From: Alphaproteobacteria bacterium
Lineage (GTDB): Bacteria; Pseudomonadota; Alphaproteobacteria; CAAHEQ01; UBA3637
Direction of reading: 5' to 3'
Assembly: GCA_900772625.1 (NCBI GenBank)
Contig: CAAHEQ010000013.1
Span: 1 to 28,038, forward strand
DNA length: 28,038 nucleotides
Shown: positions 7,123-15,286 of the stretch, piece after piece
Layout: every line of letters starts with the position of its first letter
How positions within the stretch are numbered: the first letter of the stretch is position 1
Translations under genes and position numbers: made by a program
The notes under the pieces: model-generated
The model's database searches: none
What the model was told of the DNA's origin: nothing
Seen by the model: the letters and a program-made list of their open reading frames with translations, nothing else

Positions 7123-7170
7123 AATAGACCTCCTTGTTATTAGTTGTTTCTTTCCCTATACTCTTTTTTT

Positions 7171-7199
7171 ATTATACTAAAAAAATTAATTCTTGTCTA
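7171..7199 (-). promoter_or_regulatory. Sigma-70-type promoter of the VirB2-like gene
   Basis: Read on the minus strand: TAGACA (7194-7199), a 17-bp spacer and consensus TATAAT (7171-7176). The start codon is about 50 bases downstream. Confidence 0.75.
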
Positions 7200-7225
7200 G
7201 CATTTTTATGCGCTTTTGTCCAGCG
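7193..7225. promoter_or_regulatory. Direct repeat overlapping the -35 of the VirB2-like promoter
   Basis: TTGTCTAGCA (7193-7202) and TTGTCCAGCG (7216-7225) differ at two positions and start 23 bp apart, about two helical turns. The first overlaps the -35 element, so they may be paired sites for a regulator. No regulator is identifiable. Confidence 0.4.
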
Positions 7226-7350
7226 TTTTATTTATTTTTAAGCGAAAGATGTTTTAAACAGGAATAAAATCCTAAACTCCGTAAAGCATCTTCTGTATAT
7301 TCCTATTTTTAAGGGCGAAAACGCATCAAAGGCGCATCAAAGGCGCGTTT

Positions 7351-7971
7351 TTACGATTCGTTCAGCCGAGCTTTAATCTTTGCAATCACCGAGTCGAACA
7401 TTTGAGCGGTCAGCACATGCGTGCTTATATTATATAAAGAGCAATGATAGCTATCATACAAAACGACTCCATTGGGCAGGCTGTGGCATTTGGCGTGCCC
7501 GAAAGGGTAGGCACTTTGCTTTAATCCAAACGCTTGCAAGACTGCGTTATGCGAAATGCGCCCCAGCGATAAGATGATTTTCAAGTTTTTCATTTGCGCG
7601 ATTGTGTGGCGCAAGTTTTCGTTGCATTGCTTGATTTCGGCCGTGGTTGGTTTGTTTTGAGGCGGCACGCACAACACAGCGTTGGTGATTTGCGTATTGA
7701 TGAGACGCAAAGTGTCGTCTGCACGTTCTTCAAACTTGCCCGTGGCCAGATTGGCTTTGAGCAATGCGGGGTAAAGGATTTTGCCTGCGTAATCTTTGGT
7801 AAATGGGCGACCTGTAGCATTAGCGCCCTTTAATCCTGGTGCAAGGCCGACAATCAAAAGCTCGGCTTCGGGCGAGCCAAAGTTCGGTACGGGCGCATTA
7901 TAAAAATCGGGGAATTTTTGCCGATTTTCAGCCAAAAAACAACTCAAGCGTTTACATTTGTCACATTTCAT
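7351..7971 (-). CDS. Uracil-DNA glycosylase, type 5 (UDGb) family
   Basis: UDGb enzymes excise uracil and other deaminated bases from DNA at the start of base excision repair. The 206-residue protein shows the family motifs GLAPGLKGANATGRPFT (42-58), NAVLCVPPQNKP (97-108) and DSYHCSLYN (173-181); the last replaces the HPSP-type motif of other UDGs and is diagnostic of type 5. Cys3, Cys6, Cys101 and Cys116 match the [4Fe-4S] ligands. The start is preceded by AAGGA. It is divergent from divK across a 73-base spacer. The family call is firm; substrate range is not visible. Confidence 0.9.
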   Translation of the reverse strand: MKCDKCKRLSCFLAENRQKFPDFYNAPVPNFGSPEAELLIVGLAPGLKGANATGRPFTKDYAGKILYPALLKANLATGKFEERADDTLRLINTQITNAVLCVPPQNKPTTAEIKQCNENLRHTIAQMKNLKIILSLGRISHNAVLQAFGLKQSAYPFGHAKCHSLPNGVVLYDSYHCSLYNISTHVLTAQMFDSVIAKIKARLNES

Positions 7972-7981
7972 AAAAAAATCC

Positions 7982-8010
7982 TTGTATTAAAAAATCTTTT
8001 TACTTATGAT
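7982..8010 (+). promoter_or_regulatory. Candidate promoter of divK
   Basis: TTGTAT (7982-7987), a 17-bp spacer and TATGAT (8005-8010), 34 bases before the start codon. I did not find a clear TTAA-N7-TTAA CtrA box here. Confidence 0.5.
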
Positions 8011-8044
8011 ATAACAAAACATAAAGGAAGGCAAGGAGAATCAA

Positions 8045-8410
8045 ATGGCTAAGATTTTAATCGTTGAAGACAATGAAATGAATATGCGATTGTTTTCGGA
8101 CTTGTTGAAATCAAAAGGGTATGACATTTTGCAATGTATGGACGGCAAAAAAGCATTGGACATTGTGAAGGCTGAACGGCCTGATTTGGTGCTGATGGAC
8201 ATTCAAATGCCTGAAATATCGGGCTTGGAAGTGACGGCGCTGATTCGCAAAACACCCGAAGTAAAGGATACCAAAATCGTGGCTGTGACGGCTTTCGCGA
8301 TGAAGGGCGATGAGCAAAAAATCATTGACGGCGGTTGTAATGGTTATATTGCAAAGCCTATCGCCGTGGTTGACTTTTTGGCAACAGTCGATCGGTATTT
8401 AAAGTCCTAG
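8045..8410 (+). CDS. divK: Single-domain response regulator DivK
   Basis: DivK is a stand-alone receiver protein which, in Caulobacter, is phosphorylated and dephosphorylated by DivJ/PleC and controls the CtrA cell-cycle pathway. The 121 residues are a bare receiver: acidic pair E8/D9, phospho-acceptor D52 in LVLMDIQMP, T82 in VTAFAMKGDE and K104 in AKPI. The ILIVEDNEMNMRLFSDLL start and VTAFAMKGDE are very close to known DivK sequences. AAGGAG (8033-8038) sets the start. Unlike Caulobacter, no pleD follows; the 3' end overlaps the convergent LD-carboxypeptidase gene by 12 bases. Confidence 0.9.
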   Translation: MAKILIVEDNEMNMRLFSDLLKSKGYDILQCMDGKKALDIVKAERPDLVLMDIQMPEISGLEVTALIRKTPEVKDTKIVAVTAFAMKGDEQKIIDGGCNGYIAKPIAVVDFLATVDRYLKS

Positions 8411-9286
8411 GTCATAACGAACAGTCAATTTATTATCGACGATTTGCGCGATTGTGCCAATAGGCAAAACTGCGCGGTGGTCGCTGTGCCCGTACGGCAA
8501 GCCCCGCCACATTGGTGTGCAAGGGTATTGCGATGCCCAATCGGCAATCAGCTGATCCATTGTGCCGTCATTTTTATCTTCCGAGATACATTTGTAAAAG
8601 TCACCGAAAACGAGCGCTTTGATTTTATCCAGCGCACCCGCCAGCCGCAAGTGCGTCAGCATTCGGTCGATTTTATAAGGCTCTTCACACACGTCCTCGA
8701 TAAACAAAATCGCGTCATTCAGCGCGGGCATATAAGGTGTTCCAATCAGTTCCTCCAACAGCGTCAGTGTCCCGCCCACCAAAGTGCCCGTCACATTGGG
8801 TTGATCCGCGTGCAGTGGCGTTAAGTCAAAGCTTGCTTGTCCCTTTGCTAAGGCCTGTGCCAGCGTGTTTTGCAAGAGCGAATCCATTTGCTCCTTTCCC
8901 GCAATGTCGCGCTTAGGAGAAAGCCCTGTCAAGCTCGGTAATCCTACGCGTGCCCAAAGAGCCAGCTGAAGTGCCGTTGTGTCCGAAAAGCCAATCAGCA
9001 GCTTTTTGTTTTTCGCGATTTGCTTAAAATCCAGCAAGTCCAATGTGCGCGCCGAACCGTACCCGCCTCGTAAAGCGCAAATGGCGTCAATCTCGGGGGT
9101 GGTAAAGGCTTGCATAATATCGCGTGCGCGCATTGTGTCATTGCCCGCCAAAAAGCGCTCGGATGCAAAGGCGTTTGGCATAATAAGGCTATCAAATCCC
9201 ACTTTTTTAAACCACGCTGTGATTTTGTCGATGTCATAGGGCGTGTAAGACGGGCTGGACGGATTTAAAAGCGCGATTTTCTTCAT
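8399..9286 (-). CDS. LD-carboxypeptidase (peptidase family S66)
   Basis: S66 LD-carboxypeptidases remove the terminal D-Ala from murein tetrapeptides in the cytoplasm, a step of peptidoglycan recycling. The 295 residues carry the Ser-Glu-His triad in family context: S101 in GFSDTTAL, E197 in FIEDVCEEPYKIDRML, and H267 in PYGHSDHRAVLPIG. RGGYGSARTLDLLD (73-86) is the conserved strand before the nucleophile. No signal peptide is visible. AAAGGA inside the end of the upstream Mur-ligase gene serves as ribosome-binding site, and only 6 bases separate the two genes, so they form an operon whose products act in the same pathway. Confidence 0.9.
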   Translation of the reverse strand: MKKIALLNPSSPSYTPYDIDKITAWFKKVGFDSLIMPNAFASERFLAGNDTMRARDIMQAFTTPEIDAICALRGGYGSARTLDLLDFKQIAKNKKLLIGFSDTTALQLALWARVGLPSLTGLSPKRDIAGKEQMDSLLQNTLAQALAKGQASFDLTPLHADQPNVTGTLVGGTLTLLEELIGTPYMPALNDAILFIEDVCEEPYKIDRMLTHLRLAGALDKIKALVFGDFYKCISEDKNDGTMDQLIADWASQYPCTPMWRGLPYGHSDHRAVLPIGTIAQIVDNKLTVRYDLGL

Positions 9287-9292
9287 TTTGGG

Positions 9293-10654
9293 TTATCCTT
9301 TGATTTGGGTTAAGATCTGTTGCGCCAGCTGCGTCAGCGTATTATCCCGCGCGCCCATCACAACGATTCGGCTGTTCGGCGCAATGCGGTCGGCGATAAA
9401 AGCGGGAATCTCGTCTCTGTTTTTGAAAAAATAGGCTTGCTTGCCCGCTTCTTGAAGCGCCTTTGCAAGGTCGGCAGAGGAAATGTCTTTGGCAACTGTA
9501 CCGCCTTGGTAAAAAATCTCGGGCAACAAAATCGTGTCGCAGGCGTGCGTGTGCTTGATAAACGATTCGATATAAGCGTCCTTCATCAGCCGAGTCGGCG
9601 CAAAACCGTGCGGTTGGAAAATGCACCACAGCGGGTGCGCTCCGTCCGATAAGCTGTCAAGCGCGGCTGCAATCTTCTCGGGGTTGTGCGCATAATCGTC
9701 GTAAACAACGATGTCGCGGCTCTGTCCGATTTTTTCCAATCGGCGCTTGGTGCCTGCGAAAGATGCAAGTGCTTTGACGGACGTTTCGATGCCTACGCCC
9801 GCCAGATAGGCTGCGCCAATGGCCGCCAGCGCATTTTCCACATTATGCACGCCAAAGGTCGGCAGAAAAGCCGCAATCCCATTGACTTTAAAGCGCACGC
9901 CCGCCAAAGTCGATACGATGTCCGTGGCCGTTAAATCGGCTTGTTGCGTGTGCGAAAAAGTAATTGTGTGCGGGTTTGTCTTTGCAAACTTGGCCGTGTA
10001 CGGGCAGTCCAGATTGATAACAGCGCCTTTTGTGGTGCGCTTTAAAAGCCCCTCGAACAAAGGCAGCAGCTCGGCAATCGGCTTGTGGTCAAGCGAGATA
10101 TTCGATACCACCGAAATTGCGGGTGCGTACAGCTCGATTGTGCCGTCCGATTCATCGGCCTCAATCACGCAGAACTTTCCGTCCCCGAGTTGGAGGTTTG
10201 AGCAAGGCTGATCATGATAGTGGTTGACTGATATGCCGCCATTGATGACGATCGGGGAAAGGTTCGCGTGATATAAAATATGTCCAATCATCGCGGTAAT
10301 GGTCGTTTTGCCGCTTGTACCAGCAACTGCAATGCCTGTATAGCTGTGCAAGATCTCGGCCAACATCTCGGCACGCCGCTTGATGGGAATGCCCAGCTTA
10401 AGCGCTTTTTGAACGTCAGGGATTTGGCTTTCAACTGCGGTGGAGGTGACAAAGCAATCAATGTCTTCTTTGACGCCGCTGCCGTCCTGCGGATAGATTT
10501 GAATGCCCATTTGGCAAAGCTTTTGACGTATGGCTTGGTTGTCGTTTAAATCAAAGGCTCGATCCGAACCTGCAACCTCGTTATTTTTCAGCTTTAAGTA
10601 CTGCGCAATCGAGCTCATTCCGATGCCGCCGATGCCACAAAAATAATATTTCAT
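9293..10654 (-). CDS. Mur ligase of the MurC/Mpl family
   Basis: 453 residues with all three Mur-ligase domains: a MurC-like N-terminal GIGGIGMSSIAQYL (7-20), an ATP P-loop GTSGKTT (112-118), EADESDGTIELY (165-176) with NISLDH (185-190) in the central domain, and C-terminal RRLEKIG and YDDYAHNP. MurC adds L-Ala to UDP-MurNAc; Mpl instead reattaches the recycled tripeptide. Two deviations from housekeeping MurC stand out: GTSGKTT instead of GTHGKTT, and FQPHGFAPTR instead of FQPHRYSRT. With an LD-carboxypeptidase in the same operon, a recycling (Mpl-like) role is attractive, but it could be the cell's MurC. AAGGAAG precedes the start. Confidence 0.85.
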   Translation of the reverse strand: MKYYFCGIGGIGMSSIAQYLKLKNNEVAGSDRAFDLNDNQAIRQKLCQMGIQIYPQDGSGVKEDIDCFVTSTAVESQIPDVQKALKLGIPIKRRAEMLAEILHSYTGIAVAGTSGKTTITAMIGHILYHANLSPIVINGGISVNHYHDQPCSNLQLGDGKFCVIEADESDGTIELYAPAISVVSNISLDHKPIAELLPLFEGLLKRTTKGAVINLDCPYTAKFAKTNPHTITFSHTQQADLTATDIVSTLAGVRFKVNGIAAFLPTFGVHNVENALAAIGAAYLAGVGIETSVKALASFAGTKRRLEKIGQSRDIVVYDDYAHNPEKIAAALDSLSDGAHPLWCIFQPHGFAPTRLMKDAYIESFIKHTHACDTILLPEIFYQGGTVAKDISSADLAKALQEAGKQAYFFKNRDEIPAFIADRIAPNSRIVVMGARDNTLTQLAQQILTQIKG

Positions 10655-10663
10655 ATTTCTTCC

Positions 10664-10716
10664 TTTACGTTTAAAACAATTTCTTGTATAGTATAAAAAA
10701 TATAAGAAAATGTAAA
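10664..10716. promoter_or_regulatory. Overlapping divergent promoters (Mur ligase / secreted protein)
   Basis: Minus strand: TTTACA (10711-10716), 17 bp, TACTAT (10688-10693). Plus strand: TTTACG (10664-10669), 17 bp, TATAGT (10687-10692). The -10 elements overlap, so the two units may compete for polymerase. Confidence 0.4.
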
Positions 10717-10752
10717 GGCTAAAAAAATAACATTCAAAATAGGAGGCTCGAA

Positions 10753-11457
10753 ATGAAAAGTTCTATCTTTTATACATTTTTAATGACGGCACTGGTCGCG
10801 GGGGTGACAGGTGTAGCAGCAGCGCAAACACCGCAACAGTTGGAAATGCTGCGCGCAAAGGGCTATACAACCGATCAAGGAGCGACTGAAAATGGTGCGG
10901 CTACTGCTCAATCAGCCAAGCAAAGTGCAAGCCAAAGCGTCTATAAAGGCAAAGATGGGCGCTTTGTCATTCCCGAAAACTCAAAAGAAATGATGAAAAT
11001 GGACGATGGGTCGGAGCAACCTGTGCCACTTGCGAAAACAGACGCTGAGATAAAAGCAACCTTACGTGGGCCCAATATGAAGCTTATGCGCGAAATGTCT
11101 CCCGAAGAACAAGACAAGTATATGCAGTATTTAATTCAAGACAGAATCATTTTGTCAACCTCGGATTACAACGTCATCACAGCGCCAAGTGGTATGAAAC
11201 TGTGCACGTTAAACTTAATTGCGGTGAACAACACGCCACGGCGCATTAAGCGTATTCGCATTAACTATAAGTGGGGCGATACGCAAACATTTGCCGAGTT
11301 CTCCGATGTCGGCGTCAGAGACCAAGCTACTGTGCAAACAGCGCTGGCAGGCTCGGTTTGCGATAAAATCTCGAACGGGGCAAGCTATGACGTTAGCGTG
11401 TGCAAAATGGAAGGCTTGTCGGACGCAAGTTGTAAACTCAGAATCGCAAAGCAATAA
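10753..11457 (+). CDS. Secreted protein of unknown function
   Basis: 234 residues. A signal peptide of about 24 residues ends in VAAA before QTPQQLEML. A low-complexity Ala/Gln/Ser linker (about 42-62) and a charged middle follow. The C-terminal domain (about 135-234) looks beta-rich and has four cysteines (C151, C203, C217, C227) that could form two disulfides, so it is probably periplasmic. I do not recognise a family. AGGAGG (10741-10746) sets the start. The lytic transglycosylase gene begins 3 bases after its stop and lacks a good ribosome-binding site of its own, so the two are likely translated together and may act together at the cell wall. Confidence 0.75.
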   Translation: MKSSIFYTFLMTALVAGVTGVAAAQTPQQLEMLRAKGYTTDQGATENGAATAQSAKQSASQSVYKGKDGRFVIPENSKEMMKMDDGSEQPVPLAKTDAEIKATLRGPNMKLMREMSPEEQDKYMQYLIQDRIILSTSDYNVITAPSGMKLCTLNLIAVNNTPRRIKRIRINYKWGDTQTFAEFSDVGVRDQATVQTALAGSVCDKISNGASYDVSVCKMEGLSDASCKLRIAKQ

Positions 11458-11460
11458 TTG

Positions 11461-13215
11461 ATGAAGTTAATTAAGCTTATTCTTTTGGCGCTTGTCGTTG
11501 GCGCTGGGGTGCTTTATAGCTCTTCTTTAAAAGCGCAAAATGTTGCCGTGTTATCAGAGGCGGACGAGCAAGTCTATCGCCGCATTTTTACGGCGCAAGA
11601 AAAAGAAGACTGGCAAAGCGCGGACAAGTATATTAAAAAGCTTACTGATACGTCTTTGATGGGGCACGTGTTGGCGCAACGTTATTTTTCCAAAACGTGG
11701 CGCACCAAGTCGGCCGAAATTGAAGCGTGGTTTAAAAAGTATGCCGATTACCCAGAGGCCAGCCGTATGTACAGCCTCGGTCAAAAGAAAAAAGCCAAAT
11801 TGCCCAAGCAACAACCAACGCCTCTTTATGGCGGCAAATCGGGCACGTGTTCGGCAATTTATCGTGCCGAGCCGATTAACAGCATTGAATCGCTTAACTT
11901 TTCATATTTGTCCAAAGATAAACGTAAGCAAGCGCAAAAGCTGATGCGTCAAATCGTACGCTATATCAAAGCGGGGCGCACGCTCAACGCTAAGCAGGTT
12001 ATCGACAGCCCTGAGGCAAAAGTCTTATTCAGCGCAAAGGATCATGACGCTGCCCGTATCGCGCTTTCTTTTTCGTACTTTTTGGACGGGATGGATAATC
12101 GCGTTTTTGAAATGGGACAAAAGGCGGTGGCGCGTTCAGGGCATCGTTTGCCGCTGGGGCATTGGACTTTGGGGCTTTCGGCGTGGCGTATGGGTGATAT
12201 TGAAAAGGCGGCCGATCATTTTGACAAGGTCGTTAAGTACTCAAATGCGCCACTTTTAAAGTCGGCGGGGGCATATTGGGCAAGTCGTGCCAATTTAAAG
12301 CTCGGCAAGTTCGAACGCGTCAACGAGTATTTGGAAACGGCGGCCGAATCGTCTCGTACATTCTATGGCATTATGGCTACGCGGGCGCTGGGTCGCGACT
12401 TGAATCACGCGTGGGAAAAGCCTGTGCTGCCTGACGATGATGTGACTGAATCTTTTTCGCACCCGACTTTCGAGCGCGCATTAGCGCTCAAGCAAATCGG
12501 GCAAGAAAAGTTGGCTGAACGCGTGCTGGCTAAGTTGTTTTTAAAGGCCGACAAGCAAACGCGCGCACTGCTGATGGCGGTGGCCGAGAAAAACGGCATC
12601 GCAGCGGATTTAAGCGCGATTGCAGGCAACTTGAAAAACGACAGCCCGTCCCAACGTTATCCTGCGCCTGATTGGCAGCCTGAAAAAAAAGGTTGGGTTG
12701 TGGACAAAGCGCTAGTCTTTTCCTTTGTTAAACAAGAATCTTGCTTTAATGAAAAAGCCCAAAGCGCAGTCGGTGCTGTGGGCTTGATGCAGTTGATGCC
12801 GTCCAGCGCTCGGCAAATTGCCCACCGTTTGCGTTTAGAATGGGATAAGAAAAAACTGACCGAGCCCGAATATAATCTGGCATTAGGCCAGCAATACCTG
12901 ATATGGCTGATGAGCGATAAACAGATTGATAACAACTTGCTTTTTACGGCGGTGGCGTATAACTCGGGACCTGGTAATTTATATAAGTTAAAAAAGAAAA
13001 TGAAGTACAACGATGACCCGTTGTTGTTTGTTGAAAGCATCCCTTTCCGAGAAACACGCGGATTTGTCGAACGAATTATGGCGAACTATTGGATTTATCA
13101 AACATTGATGAACCAACCTGTGCCGTCTTTGGACGCGCTGATCGAAGGATGCTGGCCGATGTATGTGGGGCAAGATACGCCTGCTCAGTGTGACAAGCCC
13201 GAAAATAAGCCTTGA
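11461..13215 (+). CDS. Soluble lytic murein transglycosylase (Slt70-like)
   Basis: Family 1 lytic transglycosylases cleave the glycan strands of peptidoglycan in the periplasm, leaving 1,6-anhydro-muropeptides. The 584 residues comprise a signal peptide (about 1-25), a long helical superhelix region as in Slt70, and a C-terminal SLT domain: catalytic E426 in FVKQESCFN, GLMQLMP (441-447) and AYNSGPG (499-505), then RETRGFVERIMANYWIY. The ATG at 11461 is preferred to a TTG one codon upstream. The gene follows the secreted-protein gene by 3 bases, and its 3' end overlaps the convergent comEC gene by 31 bases. Its products would feed the recycling enzymes encoded at 8.4-10.7 kb. Confidence 0.92.
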   Translation: MKLIKLILLALVVGAGVLYSSSLKAQNVAVLSEADEQVYRRIFTAQEKEDWQSADKYIKKLTDTSLMGHVLAQRYFSKTWRTKSAEIEAWFKKYADYPEASRMYSLGQKKKAKLPKQQPTPLYGGKSGTCSAIYRAEPINSIESLNFSYLSKDKRKQAQKLMRQIVRYIKAGRTLNAKQVIDSPEAKVLFSAKDHDAARIALSFSYFLDGMDNRVFEMGQKAVARSGHRLPLGHWTLGLSAWRMGDIEKAADHFDKVVKYSNAPLLKSAGAYWASRANLKLGKFERVNEYLETAAESSRTFYGIMATRALGRDLNHAWEKPVLPDDDVTESFSHPTFERALALKQIGQEKLAERVLAKLFLKADKQTRALLMAVAEKNGIAADLSAIAGNLKNDSPSQRYPAPDWQPEKKGWVVDKALVFSFVKQESCFNEKAQSAVGAVGLMQLMPSSARQIAHRLRLEWDKKKLTEPEYNLALGQQYLIWLMSDKQIDNNLLFTAVAYNSGPGNLYKLKKKMKYNDDPLLFVESIPFRETRGFVERIMANYWIYQTLMNQPVPSLDALIEGCWPMYVGQDTPAQCDKPENKP

Positions 13216-15224
13216 CCCCAAAGCCGATGTGCTGAACCTTGCCCAGCGGACTTGACGGTAATGTTTTTTGTCTTTTCATCAATGTAAATAAAGTGTGTGC
13301 CCTCTTGCCACAAACGTTTGCGGGGCAGGCATAAAGATGTCGTGCATTTGGCTTGACTCGGCGTGTTTATCAAAATGTCGGCCGTTTTATCGCGCCCTTC
13401 AAAATCTACGCGCAGGCCTTTGACGGTGACTTGTGCGCTTTTCATCTTTTTGACGTGCGTCATCGGGTCGAACCCGACAGATTCCAGCCACGCATAGCGG
13501 GTGCTCTTTTTCTTTTTAAGCGAGGAAAATGCAAAGCCTTGCTCGGTATGCACTGCGTAAAGCTTGCCACCTTGCGCCACCATAATGTCGGGCGTTTGAA
13601 ACTGAAGCCACGACAAAAGACCGACAGCGATTAAAGCCAAGCCCCATAGGCGGACTTTGCTTTTCCACAAGCACAGCCACAAACCACCCAACAAAATCAA
13701 TGCATAGCCCAGCGGTGTAAATGCGGGTAAAAAGACGACTGCTTTAGGTAGCTCACAAATCCATTCGGTCATTTTGCCCACCCACTCCAGCAGGTAATCC
13801 ACGAAAAGCAGCGGATACTTTTCCAACCCAAACGGCATTCCAACTACGGCGAAAAATAATAAAGGCATTACCAAAAAGCTAAACAAAGTCGAAGAGCAAA
13901 AATTGCCCACAATAGCATAATTCGAATAACGATGAAATTGCTCGATAGCAATCGGCGCGGTTGCAAAGTGTGCCGTTAAGTTGATAATCAAAAACACCAG
14001 CAACGTGCCAAACGTATATTTGAAATACCACGGCTTTGTTTTAAAGTAATTTTGAAACGGCTTTGCAAGAGCTTCATAGGCCGCCACCAGCGCGATGACC
14101 GCCGCAAAGGAAAGGCAAAAGCTGGCGGTTGTTAGGTTTTGTGGCGAAATAAGCAAAATCAAAAAGCCAATCCAAAATACCGAGTGCAAAGATATTACTT
14201 TTCGGCCGATAATCAGCCCGACCAGCACCAGCGCAATCATGCCAAAAGAGCGGATAGCAGGAACTTGCAATCCAGAAATCAACAAATAGAAAAAGGTTAA
14301 AATAAGTGATAATAGTGCGCATAATTTTTTGACGTTATGTCGCTCGCAAACGCGCGGGAAAAGGCAAAAGATGAAACGGAACAAGCCGAAAATAAAAGCC
14401 GCTATCAGCGCCATATGAAAGCCCGATACAGACAAAATGTGCACAATGCCTGCGGTTGTGTAGTTGTCGCGGATTTGACGTGGCACAAGCCCTTGCTCAC
14501 CCGTGACAAGCGCCACAGCTATGGCGGATTGAGGCTTGCGCATTTGCTCTACAATCTTATGAAGAATGCTTTGGCGTATGCCCTCGATAAAAGAGCTTTG
14601 ATGAACGGGTATGCGTTGCATTTTGCTCGTAGCATAACCGACTGCGCCGATTTGCTCGAAATAAGCTTTTCTGGCAAATGAATAACCATCGGGATAAAAA
14701 GGCAGAGCAGGCGGTGCTAGAGTTGCTTTTAACGTGACATAGTCGCCTTGCTCGGGCACGTTTTGATGTCCGTTCAGTCGGATGCGCACTTTTTGAGGGC
14801 GATCTTTGGCAGGCACTTTGTCCAGATACACAGGCGTGATTGTCAGACGAATGGCCGAAGGTTGCCACAAAACTTGATCGACTTTGCCCGCCAGTGTGAC
14901 AAAATGATACGTTTTGTGCAAGAAGGGTGCTTGCTTGAAAAGCGCCTCAGCATTAACACGCAAGAATCCAGCGCTGATAAAAACAAGTAATAAGAACATA
15001 AGCCCGTACACGCCCCGTGCATAAAAGTAAATGAATAAGACAAGGCTGGCGATAAAAGCGCTAAGCGCGATGTAAATGTTGGGCTCGAATGGCAAACAAA
15101 AATAGGCGATAATCCCCAAGGCAAAGCCGATAGGCAGCAGTAAAACAAACTGTTCGAACTCTTTATCCATAAAGCCAAGCAGCTTATTTTTCAGATTTTT
15201 TATTTTATTTCTTTTGTTTTGCAT
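13185..15224 (-). CDS. comEC: ComEC/Rec2-family DNA-uptake channel protein
   Basis: ComEC forms the inner-membrane channel through which single-stranded DNA enters during natural transformation. The 679 residues show an N-terminal membrane segment and DUF4131-like soluble region (about 25-200), then the Competence domain with its hallmark VHILSVSGFHMALI (261-274) and a series of membrane helices (about 275-550). The C-terminal ~130 residues are soluble but lack the HxHxDH metal motif of the beta-lactamase domain found in Bacillus ComEC, as is common in alphaproteobacteria. The start at 15224 has no good ribosome-binding site; Met19 (15170) is an alternative. It is divergent from uppP. No other competence genes are in the window. 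Confidence 0.88.
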   Translation of the reverse strand: MQNKRNKIKNLKNKLLGFMDKEFEQFVLLLPIGFALGIIAYFCLPFEPNIYIALSAFIASLVLFIYFYARGVYGLMFLLLVFISAGFLRVNAEALFKQAPFLHKTYHFVTLAGKVDQVLWQPSAIRLTITPVYLDKVPAKDRPQKVRIRLNGHQNVPEQGDYVTLKATLAPPALPFYPDGYSFARKAYFEQIGAVGYATSKMQRIPVHQSSFIEGIRQSILHKIVEQMRKPQSAIAVALVTGEQGLVPRQIRDNYTTAGIVHILSVSGFHMALIAAFIFGLFRFIFCLFPRVCERHNVKKLCALLSLILTFFYLLISGLQVPAIRSFGMIALVLVGLIIGRKVISLHSVFWIGFLILLISPQNLTTASFCLSFAAVIALVAAYEALAKPFQNYFKTKPWYFKYTFGTLLVFLIINLTAHFATAPIAIEQFHRYSNYAIVGNFCSSTLFSFLVMPLLFFAVVGMPFGLEKYPLLFVDYLLEWVGKMTEWICELPKAVVFLPAFTPLGYALILLGGLWLCLWKSKVRLWGLALIAVGLLSWLQFQTPDIMVAQGGKLYAVHTEQGFAFSSLKKKKSTRYAWLESVGFDPMTHVKKMKSAQVTVKGLRVDFEGRDKTADILINTPSQAKCTTSLCLPRKRLWQEGTHFIYIDEKTKNITVKSAGQGSAHRLWGQGLFSGLSH

Positions 15225-15286
15225 AAAAAGATGATATGTTAAATCATTAAAAAAATCTACATAAATTTGAAAGTTGTTAGGATAAA

